Positions 43,995-54,464 of a stretch of 64,000 nt of DNA are shown piece by piece; within the stretch, counting starts at the first letter, position 1, and the number at the start of each line of letters is the position of its first letter. Location: contig NC_057317.1 of NCBI RefSeq assembly GCF_000687475.1, positions 6,138,501-6,202,500 on the forward strand. The letters run 5' to 3'. Made by a program: the position numbers and the translations under genes. This DNA comes from Ustilaginoidea virens. Lineage: Eukaryota > Ascomycota > Sordariomycetes > Hypocreales > Clavicipitaceae. Under the pieces are notes generated by a model that saw nothing but the letters and a program-made list of their open reading frames with translations, was not told the DNA's origin and searched no databases.

Positions 43995-46900
43995 GTACTA
44001 ATATTACTAAAGCTAGACCTTCTACTAGGATGACTACTACTAAAGATAATAATAAGGATGATGTTATGGAAATAGACTAACCTTCCACCCCTATAAGATA
44101 TAAGGGTAAACAGCCTATTTATAATAATAACCTAGCACCTATTATTACTAACCAAATTAGTGATGGGGCTATTAAAGAATTAGCTAAGACTGCCAACCGC
44201 TTTAAGGAGTTATAGAAGCTAAAAAGTCCCTATAATTTCGACCAGTGGAAGCAGGCCCTTATAATACAACTTAGGGCCTTTAAAATAGCTAACTTTATTA
44301 ACGACCCCTCTATAGCTAGGCATTTTGATGAGTCTGAACAGGCCTTTCTACTACTAATGCTAAGAAATAGCTATAGTGAAGAGGCTGTAGAGGCTATAGA
44401 CTGGTATAATGACCCAGAAGAAGCCTACCTTTTATTAGTGGCCCAATATTGCCACTCACCAGAAGTACAGTAGGCATATTTATACCCTACCTTTTATACC
44501 CTTACATTTAGCGGTTATAAGGGCACCTTGGAGGCTTTTAATAGCGAATTTAATAGCTATATTTCTTGCCTTAAAATCGTAGGTTCTAAGATCGACTCCT
44601 TCGACTAAGTTAACTAGTACTTATAGGCTGTAGAGGGGGTATTTACCCGCTGGACCGAATGCTAACGCTCTATAATTAGGGCTTATATCGCCTAGGGCGT
44701 TATTAATAGCAGCAAATTTAACCTCCAGTATTTTATAGTTAACTTATTAGAAGAATAGCGTTCTAAGGGGTCTAGTAAAGTGGCTGCTAATAATAAAAAT
44801 TATAAGGCTTCCAAAGACCCTAAGAATAAAGGGTCTGCTAATGCCGCTTCTACTAATAATAGCAAGAATAATTCTACTAAAAAGAAGCAGCAATAGAAGA
44901 AGAAATAGGACTCTAATAATGATACTAATAATAGCAATTAGCAAGATGTCGAGTCCTTTATTATAGGCAATTATCATACCTAAGATACTAATATATCCTA
45001 TTCGTCTTCCTCTTCCACTATATCGCCTGATACCCAGCCTTTGGCTATAAGCTATAGTGCTAAATCAGGCGGTAGGACCCCTAAGGATGCCCTCCTTTAC
45101 GATACAGGCTCTACTTATCATATTGTTAATGATAAGAAACATTTCACTACTTTTCACCACTTTAAGAAGGGTGATAAGCCTATAATTACTACTGGTGGCG
45201 GCCCTATTTCTCCTACCGGTTGGGGCATAGCACGATTTACTGTGTTATAAGGCATTAATCCTACTAAATGGGGAACTATAGAGCTTAAGAATGCACTATA
45301 TATTCCTGCTCTGGATATTAATATTATTAGTGGCGTAAAACATTATGCCGCCAAAGGGGTATTAATTAAAAATCAGCTATGGTCAGCTAGCCGTAAATGC
45401 ATCGGCATTTTTAACTTTGAAAAATACGGCTTTTTCCTTCCACAGAAAGGAATAGATACACTACTACTGCATCAACCTTGCAGTCATTATACTACTAATA
45501 GTATAGTAGTAGAGGTCCCTAGCCCTACTAACCCTGCTGATTATAGTGATCCTCTGGATACTACTATTACCCCCGTTCTAGCTATTACGACTAGCGAAGA
45601 GCCTATTATTATAAATAACGAAGACCCCGTAGAGGTTACTAACCCTACTACGCCTATATAGACTAGTACTACTAGTCCTCCTGCCCCTATAACAGCTGAT
45701 ACAGAATATCAAAAGCTGTTACAATTAGCCGGTATTTGGCATATACGGCTAGGGCATATAGGTATTCAGCTACTTAAAAAGACCTGTGCTAATACGCCTG
45801 GTCTACCTAATCTCGATAAGGTTAAAGATGCTGATTTTCGCTGCCTGGCCTGTATTTAGGCCAAGAAGGTTAAGCGACCTTCTAAGGATGCGATACTAAA
45901 TCCAGCTAAATGCCTGGATATTATAGAAGGTGATACTTTTGCTATATCACCTACACCATATAACAAACGACCTATTGCCCTTATATTAGTGGACAGAAAA
46001 TCCCGATTCCGTTAGCTTTATTTACTGCCTAATAGAGAAGGCACTACTATATTTACAGCATTACAGGGCTTTATACAAAACCTGCAGGTCAGATATAGTA
46101 AAACCCCTATTGAGTTCCACTATGATGGTGGTAATGAAATTAATAAAATGCTCAACGATTGGCTTACCTTACAAGGTATAACGTTTGATACCTTTTGCCC
46201 CTATATATACGAACAAAACGGCCTAGCTGAACGTTCCATTAGGGTTATAGCTGATAGGTTACGTGCCACTATGACCTGGTCAAGGTTGCCTTCTAACCTT
46301 TGGTCCGCCGTAATTACTAGCGTTATTATGCTGGTAAATATTACGGCAGTTACTAATAGACCTTCTAGCCCTTATTTGGAGCTATTAAAAGATTATGACT
46401 AAATAACCCCTAAGCACTATCCTGATCTTATTAACCTTAGGGCTATTGGAGCTGCTATTAAGGTGCTTATACTACACGAAAAGCGTATAAAAAGCTGTAA
46501 ATTAGCGCCCCAAACCGAGCCTGGTAGGCTCCTTGCCACTCTAGGTAATAATACCTACCTAGTTTATCTTCTAAAAAAGAAGGTTATTACTAAAACAACC
46601 TTTATTACCTTTATCCACTAAAATGAAGGTATAGGCCCTATATCAAGTGGCCTAGAAGGAGACTTTCACAGAGGGCAAAATACAGGTTCAGAGGGGGTAT
46701 CTAGCAGTAAAGAACCTGCTATTTTACTGGATGACCTGGAAAGTATCTCTGACCCTACTAACCTTACTAACATTACTAATAATAATGTTATACTGGATGA
46801 CCTAGAAAGCATCCCGGACCCTACTAACATTACTAATAATAATGTTATTCTGGATGACCTAGAAAGCGTCCCGGACCCTACTAATCTTACCATAGATTAC

Positions 46901-48799
46901 CGTCCTACAATACAGTCCCCGGCTACTGCAAAGGATGACCTTATAGATATTCTTACTAGCCTTAAGCCTACCGACCTTACTGGCCCTGCAGGCCCTGCTG
47001 GCCCTACTGGCCCTACCGGCCCTACCAACCCTACTGGCCTTACCGACTTATTCCCTCAGGAGGGTAATATCCTACACCACCTGATATAGGATTCCTACTA
47101 TGCAGCTAAGCGTAAGCTAGCTAAAAAGACCCCTAATGGTACGCCTAATAGCTAGAAGGATATGCTACGATGCCCTGGAAAAGAAAAAGACCTTTAGATA
47201 AAGGCACTATTTAAGGAATTCAAGCAGCTTTTAGATACTAAAGTCTTCCAATTTATTCCTAAGTCTAGCGTTCCTATTGATAGGAAAATTATACGCAATA
47301 GGCCTGTTTTTCGGGTTAAAAAGGATGTCAATAATCAGCCTATAAAATATAAGGCTAGATTAGTAGTCAAGGGTTTTATGCAAGTCGAAGGAAAGGACTT
47401 CCAGCATACCTATGCTTCTACCTCTATTCTACCCACCTAGAGGGTTATACTGGCTTTAGCAGCTAGTAATAATTGGGAAATAGAACAAATCGACTTTATA
47501 GGCGCCTTCCTAAATAGCGAACTTTCTAAAACAATTTATATAGATATCCCAGATGGATTCCTTAAATTTACAGAGAGCCTATTATTAACTAATAATGATT
47601 GTAAGCTTTGGTCTGATATACAGCGGCAACGGTTACTAACTTTGCTTAAAGAAGCTGGCTTTAACCCTTCTATAAAGCAAGCTATTTTATTAAAGAAGGC
47701 CCTATACGGACTAAAACAAGCTCCCCGCGAATGGCAATATCGGCTAAAAGATCTGATTTCTAGTGAAGGATTTTTACCATTAGCGTCTGATGCTGCCGTC
47801 TTTTATAATAAGCAAACCAGCACTTTTATCGTCACTTATATTGACGACTGCCTATTAGTTGGTCCTAATATAACTTATATTAACCAGCTAAAAAGGAAAT
47901 TTCATAAGGTCTACGCTATAGAAGACCGCGGTCCGGCTTCCTTCTTCCTAGGGGTACAGATTATACGGAACAGGAAGGAAGGTTTATTGTGGCTACATCA
48001 AGCCCAATTTATACCAGAGGTCCTAGCTAAATTTAGCTTACAGGATGTTAAACCTCAGCTAATTCCACTACAACCAGGGGTCCTAAATAAATCTAGTGGA
48101 AAGGACCTTAGCCCTACTGATCAAAGTCGGTATCAGAGCCTTACAGGCACTATAATGTGGCTTATAATGATGACCAGACCTGACCTAGCATTTCCTACCC
48201 AATACCTCTCTCGGTTTATGACCAAGGCAACTACTATGCATTTAAGTGCTGCAAAGGGTAGTTTTAGCTATCTTAAAGGCACTGAGAATCTCGCTATTTG
48301 CTACACCACTAATAGTAAGCAACAGCCTGTTATAACCGCTTATTCAGATAGCGACTTTGCTGGCTATAAAGAAACTTCGAAATCAACTGGAGGTTTTCTC
48401 ACTACTATTAATAGTGGTCCTATTAGCTGGCGTTCTAAGCGAGCCTCCTTAGTAGTACTATCTACTTTAGAAGCCGAATCAGATGCCTTACTTAAGACGA
48501 TCCGTGAGGTACAGTGGCTATCTAACCTCTGTAAAGAGCTAGATATTAATATAGAACGCCCTATACCGCTTTACTGCGATAATCAGGGCTCTATATCAAA
48601 CTCTAATGACCCCAACCAGCATGCTCGCACCAAGCATACGCTATTAAAATTCCGGTATATTAGGGAGCAAGCCCAGCTGGGCTTGGTTAATATTACCTAC
48701 TTACCTACTAATAGTATGCCTGCTGACGGTCTTACCAAGCCACTGCCGGGCCCTAAATTTACTAGGTTCCGTGAGTTACTAGGCCTTAGGGCCTGCTAA
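43995..48799 (+). pseudogene. Copia D gag-pol polyprotein, main part
   Basis: Same frame throughout to TAA 48797-48799, with about two dozen internal TAA/TAG and no TGA or frameshift. Gag capsid (about 44200-44760) with Asn/Lys-rich tail; protease D-T-G-S-T-Y-H (45101-45121); integrase HHCC (H-I-R-L-G-H near 45739, C-L-A-C near 45843) and core with D-R-K-S-R (45994), Y-D-G-G-N-E (46123-46140) and E-Q-N-G-L-A-E-R (46210-46233); a linker of DDLES(I/V)PDPTN and GP(A/T) repeats (46720-47045); RT with D-F-I-G-A-F-L-N (47491-47514), L-Y-G-L-K-Q-A-P (47702-47725) and Y-I-D-D-C (47838-47852); RNase H with D-S-D-F-A-G-Y-K (48347-48370), E-A-E-S-D-A and Y-C-D-N-Q-G. The last 385 codons (47642-48799) are uninterrupted. 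Transposition enzymes, now inactive by the stops. Confidence 0.93.
46720..47045 (+). repeat. Coding repeats in the D integrase-RT linker
   Basis: Three imperfect copies of a unit encoding V/A-I-L-D-D-L-E-S-(I/V)-S/P-D-P-T-N (about 46720-46885), then a run encoding GPAGPAGPTGPTGPTNPTG (about 46981-47037). All stay in frame. Comparable repeat-rich linkers occupy the same place in F and H1. Confidence 0.85.
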
Positions 48800-48929
48800 C
48801 TTATATTGTTTTTACTAAGGTTTTTTTTTTATATATATATATTTTTCCTTAGGCCTTTTTTTAATGCATTTTCTTTCCCTATCCTTTATATACGATTAGC
48901 TTGCTACTACAGTAGCTAATCAGAGGGGG

Positions 48930-50019
48930 TGTTAAAATTCTATGGTAGTCTACTAGACTGCTGGCCCTTCCACCGTCTCTTGGACTCACGACTGTCCCAC
49001 CAGACATACAGTATATCTTACCAACCTTAGGCCTTTACCGTTTACCTTCCGGATTTTCAGTGGATTAGTACTATATACCAAATAAGGTAGGACTTTATCG
49101 GGCCTTATTTTTGGTAAGGCTTGATATGACGTATCGGGCCTTATTTTTAAATATATAGTAAGGCGGCATATAACACCGGGCCTTATTTAAAAAAATATTT
49201 AATACGGCCGAATATTACGTGGGCACACCAGGCCTTATTTAAAAATATTTAATACGGCCGGATATTACGTGGGCACACCGGGCCTTATTTAAAAATATTT
49301 AATACGGCCGGATATTACGTGGGCACACCGGGCCTTATTTAAAAATATTTAATACGGCCGGATATTACGTGGGCACACCGGGCCTTATTTAAAAGATATT
49401 TAATACGGCCGGATATTACGTGGGCACACCGGGCCTTATTTAAAAATATTTAATACGGCCGGATATTACGTGGGCACACCGGGCCTTATTTAAAAAAATA
49501 TTTAATACGGCCGAATATTACGTGGGCACACCAGGCCTTATTTAAAAGATATTTAATACGGCCGGATATTACGTGGGCACACCGGGCCTTATTTAAAAAT
49601 ATTTAATACGGCCGGATATTACGTGGGCACACCGGGCCTTATTTAAAAATATTTAATATGGCCGGATATTACGTGGGCACACCGGGCCTTATTTAAAAGA
49701 TATTTAATATGGCTGGATATTACGTGGCACACCGGGCATTATTTTTAAATATATGGTAAGGCTGGATATATCGTGGTATAATGAGTATTACGAGGAGCTC
49801 TCTTACTGGCTACCTTGGATGCCTGGGCCTACCCTCTCTCTTAGATATATTTAGGATAGCTTTTCCCCTTCTTTCTAGATAGTAGAAGGGTAGCACAATC
49901 GAACTTGTTAATGCACTACATGCCTCTTGACTCTTTTCACCTTTCCTGCGTTTCTGGTTATTTATATCTGTCTTGCCTTATACCGGCTTCACTTTATATT
50001 TACCCTCAGAATTGTAACA
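48930..50019 (+). repeat. 3' LTR of Copia D with expanded 50-bp array
   Basis: 1090 bp. The 50-bp unit occurs about eleven to twelve times (about 49170-49740), against five or six in the 5' LTR. A distinctive variant unit (CCGAATATTACGT...CACACCAGGCC) appears twice, near 49207 and 49508, about 301 bp apart. A block of six units thus appears duplicated, which accounts for the 302-bp length difference between the two LTRs. Confidence 0.93.
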
Positions 50020-50024
50020 AATAC

Positions 50025-51230
50025 TCTCCTCAAACTCGTATTAAAATAGAAGCTAACCCTTATAATACTATAGGGAGAGATAACCAGATAAGCCTTAGGC
50101 AAACGTAATAGTACTATCGACTACGCATAAAGTATAGGCGACTTTAATATAGAGTTCATAGGGGCGGTAGATATTATTGGATCCGACTATATCCCTTAGG
50201 TAATCCAGATAGAAATAGGACTAGATAAGTTTTATAAACTACTACCGATATACTAATAGAAGAAACTAGATAAAACCCTCGCCTACGCTAAAGCTAAAGT
50301 TAGGATAGCCATCCTATATGCCTTATACCTACCCTAATCCCCTATAGAGATCGATACTTTCGCCTAATAGCTTACGACCCAACTATAGGCTATTGCTAAT
50401 ATTATTGCGCCTAAAAGAGGAACTAAACCGCTAGGAAGAGCCCTATGGTAGACCTAAGAAGTATAGTCGGCTATAATAGCAGCCTGTAAGGCTATAAGAA
50501 ATTAGAGAAAAGACTGCACTAGCTTTAATTAGCTAATAGCATAAAGAGCGGAGACGAACTAAACTAAGGTTATCTAATAGGAAAGGCGCCGGATATAGAG
50601 AAAAGCTGTTAATAAGGCTATAACGAAAAACGCAGACCTATAGTCATTAGAGAAATAGGCCTAATTATATAGTAGACTCCCCCTAGAATTAAGAGAAATC
50701 CCTATACTTCTTAGAGGAGAAGGAGTATAAATATAGGAAGTAAAAATATATTCCTCTAAAGTAGAAGTACTAGCAGAAAGATTCTTCCTGATATTAATAG
50801 CCACCCTTGACGATATTCTAGACCCGCGATTCCCCTATTTTACTAATACAATATTTACCCCTAAAGATAAATTTTTAAAAGCAGACGTCTATAATACCCT
50901 CTGATATATAGCTAGCTGGAAAGTATTAGGCCCTAACGGCATGCCGGCGGGATTCCTTAAAGCCTGCGGAGAACCGGTTATTAGAGCCCTAATAATACTC
51001 CTTAATGCTATATATAGAACTGGTTATTACCTAATATAATTCTAGGAAGCTAAAGTCGTAGTATTAAGAAAACCCGGTAAAATACCTAAAGAATACTAAA
51101 GAGCTAGAGCCTAATGCCTAATATTCCTCTTAAACCTCTTTAGAAAAGTCCTTAAAGCTATAGTAGCAAAGAGACTAATAATAATCGCAGAAGAATAGAA
51201 TCTACTACTAGATATATAAATAGGCAATAG
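50025..51230 (+). pseudogene. LINE J ORF2, endonuclease end and start of RT
   Basis: Continuation of the Tad1-like ORF2 after Copia D. Recognisable: end of endonuclease; the linker near 50430 (G-R-A-L-W and following); RT signature near 50920-51010 (L-G-P-N-G-M-P-A-G-F-L-K) and 51057-51170 (V-V-L-R-K-P-G-K, then L-L-N-L-F-R-K-V-L-K-A and V-A-K-R-L). Cut inside RT by the Gypsy E LTR, so the palm motif and any RNase H are outside the window. Heavily interrupted by TAA/TAG. Confidence 0.82.
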
Positions 51231-51493
51231 TGTGACGGACTGGCCCTAGGGCGACTGCGAATAGGCGTCAATCGGATGTATTAGTAAAACTAAAGAGGAA
51301 GGGAGAAGAGCCCGAATCGGGTCCCTTCTATAGTCTATGTATATCCGTGTGTAGCGCGGGCTAGAGCCCTAACATTGCCCTATAGGCCCGCGCATCTGCC
51401 TTATATCATCCATCCCAGACTAGGCATAGGCGCAGCCCGAGCCCTAGCCAATCCATATAATCTATAATATAGGTATAGCCCGAGTCCGTAATA
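51231..51493 (-). repeat. 3' LTR of Gypsy E
   Basis: 263 bp, TGTGACGGACTGG to GTCCGTAATA. Similar in plan to the A, B and C LTRs (CTAGGGCGACTGCGAATAGG region, GGGC...GCCCGAG blocks) but a separate family. Homologue of the G LTR. Confidence 0.88.
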
Positions 51494-51609
51494 TACCCCC
51501 CTTCTCTAGAAAAATTTCATCCGTTTCTATATTAGGGTTATAATAGGGTTCGACTGGGTTTATTATATATCTAAATATCCCCCTATTTCTCCTTAAATGC
51601 CTCCTATAC

Positions 51610-52219
51610 GAGGACCTTCCTCTCTTCGAGGTCTAGTATCTCCCGGGTTGCCCCGGGAGCGCTAAGGCCCCCTACCGCCGCCGCCGCCGCTACTGCTGCC
51701 GCCCGGCCACGCCCCCGAGAAGCGGACGCCTGTTTGGCCCTCTGCTAGAGGGCCTTATAGTCGTCCACCTAAAGCCAAAGATAGTCAGCCGGTGACCCGC
51801 GCCGCACACAAATTAAAAACGCACCTCTATCCCCCCGGCAATAATCTCCTACGCGTCTTGAGTTCTTAAACCGGGACCCGGTTCCTAGGGGTCTTCTCTA
51901 GGGGCATGTATGTCTTGCCCGCAAGGGCGTAGGGATAGTAGGCCGCTTTAGTCCCTACCTATATTAGCCTCGCTAGAGAGCGGGTACGACCCAGCCTATA
52001 CCTTATTGACTGCGGCATTAATGCTCGGGGTCCTCTAAGCGCGTTAGACATAGCCCGTATAGCTATACGTATAGTTCTCCGGGCTACCACACGAGGGTTA
52101 GCAGCGGTTCCGCAGTGCGTAAGACCTATACTCACCCCCTTATCTAGTATCGCCAACCGTTTAGGCATTGTTGCTTCTACTGCTACTGTTCTTATTCTTG
52201 TTGTTATTGTTGTAGCTGT

Positions 52220-52250
<31 letters not shown>

Positions 52251-52265
52251 CTGCCAATAGGGTCA
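51610..52265 (-). pseudogene. Poly-Gln/Ala-rich reading frame inside the 1.2-kb segment
   Basis: Minus-strand frame of about 215 codons interrupted only by TAG/TAA. It opens with a Gln run encoded by mixed CAG/CAA (about 52190-52260, partly decayed), continues through a Cys-containing middle (R-V-G-D-Y-C-R-G-D-R-G-A-F-L-I-C-V-R-R) to an Ala-rich, charged end (A-K-Q-A-S-A-S-R-G-R-G-R and L-D-L-E-E-R-K-V-L-V). I do not recognise the protein. It could be a fragment of a host or element gene carried by retroposition, or a chance frame in GC-rich DNA. The frames at 51959-52168 (minus) and 52465-52665 (plus) are alternatives with similar support. Confidence 0.35.
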
Positions 52266-52830
52266 GCATCGGCCTTATACCGCGATAGAGGGGTTATTAT
52301 ATACTTTAGAATTGGCGCTATAAAGGAAAAGAAGAAAAAGAAGAAAAAGTACTAAGTCGGGGGGTATTATAGACCTATATACTAATGCAGTACCTAAGGC
52401 CAGCCGCTCCTATCTTTAAATCCGGCTCACCTTTGCCTATATACTATAGACTAATGCGCTTAAGATGCATCCGGGCCCCTATAGGCGTGCGCCTGACGAG
52501 AATACCGTTGATCCCACCCCCTTAACCTCACCTTCCCCTCACTTCGTACCTGATAGTACTCCGACCCGGGCCCGATACTCCTGGAACTTATACTCGCACT
52601 CTTCCCAAGTAATACCGCTAGATATGGTCTTGAGTGGTTGCGCACCCTACTCTTTCACGCACTAGATACCCGCCGCCCCCGCTGCGGGGTGATATAAAGC
52701 AGAAATCAAGACTGTAGGAAGGGTTTTCCTCCCGGCTACTGGGTTTTTCCTTTCCGAATCATCTCTATAGAAGTACTAGATAGGTTATTTAGCTCTAAAA
52801 TAGCCTCTAGCGTAATTTAATAATAATAAT
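51610..52830. mobile_element. 1.2-kb retroposed segment with 14-bp duplication and TAA tail
   Basis: A 1,221-bp segment interrupting the Gypsy E chromodomain tail. It is flanked by AATGCCTCCTATAC at 51596-51609 and 52831-52844. The plus-strand end is a TAA-rich tail (about 52813-52830). A duplication of this length plus a simple tail indicates target-primed insertion by LINE machinery, on the plus strand. It is much richer in G+C and CpG than its surroundings, so it has been less affected by RIP. It belongs to no LTR family here. The coding-like frame inside runs on the minus strand. Confidence 0.75.
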
Positions 52831-53670
52831 AATGCCTCCTATACCGCAATATCCTTAAAATTCTTAAAGGGCTCCTAAGACAGTAAATCGTATCCCTTCT
52901 ATTTTACTAAAATATTACGCTTTCTATCCTAATCCTAAGTATTTTTCGCAGCTAATATCTCTTTAACCTTAAATTCCTCATATAGGGTATTAGAGTCCTT
53001 TAGTAGGACCAATAGGGGACCAGGCCTAATATCTATAAGGACTTAGCTCGGCAGCAGGTCGATAACAATACATTCTATAAGATTAATATAAAAGACTAAG
53101 TGAATACTATTAGGGACATCAAGTTGGACGTTAAGTAGGGATAAAATGGCTATAATAGTATACTTCGCAGATACCTAGTCGAGCTTCTTATAAAGCTAGT
53201 TAGTTTTAATATTCCGTAGGCTTAGCTAAACTCGGTCCCCAATTTAATAGCGCTCTACTAGGCGTTAGGAACGGTTCGTCGCGTCTTACTACAACTATTA
53301 AGCAAAGGCGATCGCGGCCTAGGCGAGTTCGCCCCCCTCCTATATTATAGCTAGGAAGCGCGCCGCCCGCCCCTTAGGGGTTATTAAACTCGGCGTAATA
53401 TTAAAGGGAGGTGCTATAATAAAAGAGTTAAAGCCATTTAGGAGATGGTTCGGACTATATCTAATAACTAAAGAAGTGCGGTTATTTAGAGTATATTAGT
53501 AAATCGCGAGATATTAAGGCTAATCGTATTAGTCAAACGCTACCTTAACGCGTAAAATAGCCTAGACCTCCTGGTTTATATGCTCTATACTACCATCGGT
53601 CTATAGGTAGTATATAATCGAAAGGAGTTATTCGGTCCTAATAGCCTTATATATTATAATCTAGAATTAG

Positions 53671-54464
53671 TGTTACAATTCTGAGGGTAAATATAAAGTG
53701 AAGCCGGTATAATGGCAAGACAAATATAAATAACCAGAAACGCAGGAAAGGTGAAAAGAGTCAAGAGGCATGTAGTGCATTAATAAGTTCGATTGTGCTG
53801 CCCTTCTACTATCTAGAAAGAAGGGGAAAAGCTATCCTAAATATATCTAAGAGAGAGGGTAGGCCCAGGCATCCAAAGTAGCCAGTAAGAGAGCTCTTCG
53901 TAATACCCATTATACCACAATATATCCAGCCTTACCATATATTTAAAAATAAGGTCTGATACGTCATATTAAGCCTTACCAAATATTTCAAATAATGCCC
54001 GGTGTGCCACGTAATATCCAGCCGTATTAAATATTTTTAAAATAATGCCCGGTGTGCCACGTAATATCCAGCCATATTAAATATCTTTTAAATAAGGCCC
54101 GGTGTGCCCACGTAATATCCGGCCGTATTAAATATTTTTAAATAAGGCCCGGTGTGCCCACGTAATATCCGGCCGTATTAAATATTTTTTAAATAAGGCC
54201 CGGTGTGCCCACGTAATATCCGGCCGTATTAAATATTTTTAAATAAGGCCCGGTACGTCATATGCCGCCTTACCATATATTTAAAAATAAGGCCCGATAA
54301 AGGCCTAGCTTATTTGGTATACAGTACTAATCCACTGAAAATCCGGAAGGTAAACGGTAAAGGCCTGAGGTTGGTAAGACCACCGTATATCCGGTGGGAC
54401 AGTCGTGAGTCCAAGAGACGGTGGAAGGGCCAGCAGTCTAGTAGACTACCATAGGATTTTAACA
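53671..54464 (-). repeat. Solo LTR of Copia D family
   Basis: 794 bp, TGTTACAATTC to GGATTTTAACA, the reverse complement of a D LTR. Flanked by ATTAG on both sides (53666-53670 and 54465-54469). A matching duplication without internal sequence shows that a complete D element inserted here and then lost its body by recombination between its LTRs. Carries about six units of the 50-bp repeat (about 53950-54260). Confidence 0.93.

Larger units (their letters stand above)
34765..50019 (+). mobile_element. Complete Copia element D, interrupted by Gypsy C
   Basis: Plus-strand Copia element with LTRs 34765-35552 (788 bp) and 48930-50019 (1090 bp) and a perfect duplication AATAC (34760-34764 and 50020-50024) inside LINE J. 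It has a primer binding site, a repeat-rich leader, a single fused gag-pol frame, a polypurine tract (AGAGGGGG, 48922-48929) and both LTRs. It is the least decayed complete element in the window. The LTR length difference comes from different numbers of the 50-bp repeat. Confidence 0.95.

Noticed and set aside
47642..48799. 385-codon frame as a stand-alone gene
   Set aside because: It is the RT/RNase H end of the D polyprotein, with the same frame continuing upstream through stops.
43995..48799. Programmed frameshift between gag and pol in Copia D
   Set aside because: Gag and pol share one frame; only point-mutation stops interrupt it.
49170..49740. Regular 50-bp repeats, considered as a CRISPR-like array
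   Set aside because: The repeats are contiguous with no unique spacers, occur in every D-family LTR, and the genome is fungal.
51959..52168. Arg-rich 69-codon open frame as a host gene
   Set aside because: It overlaps the Gln/Ala frame in another phase within the retroposed segment; no independent support.
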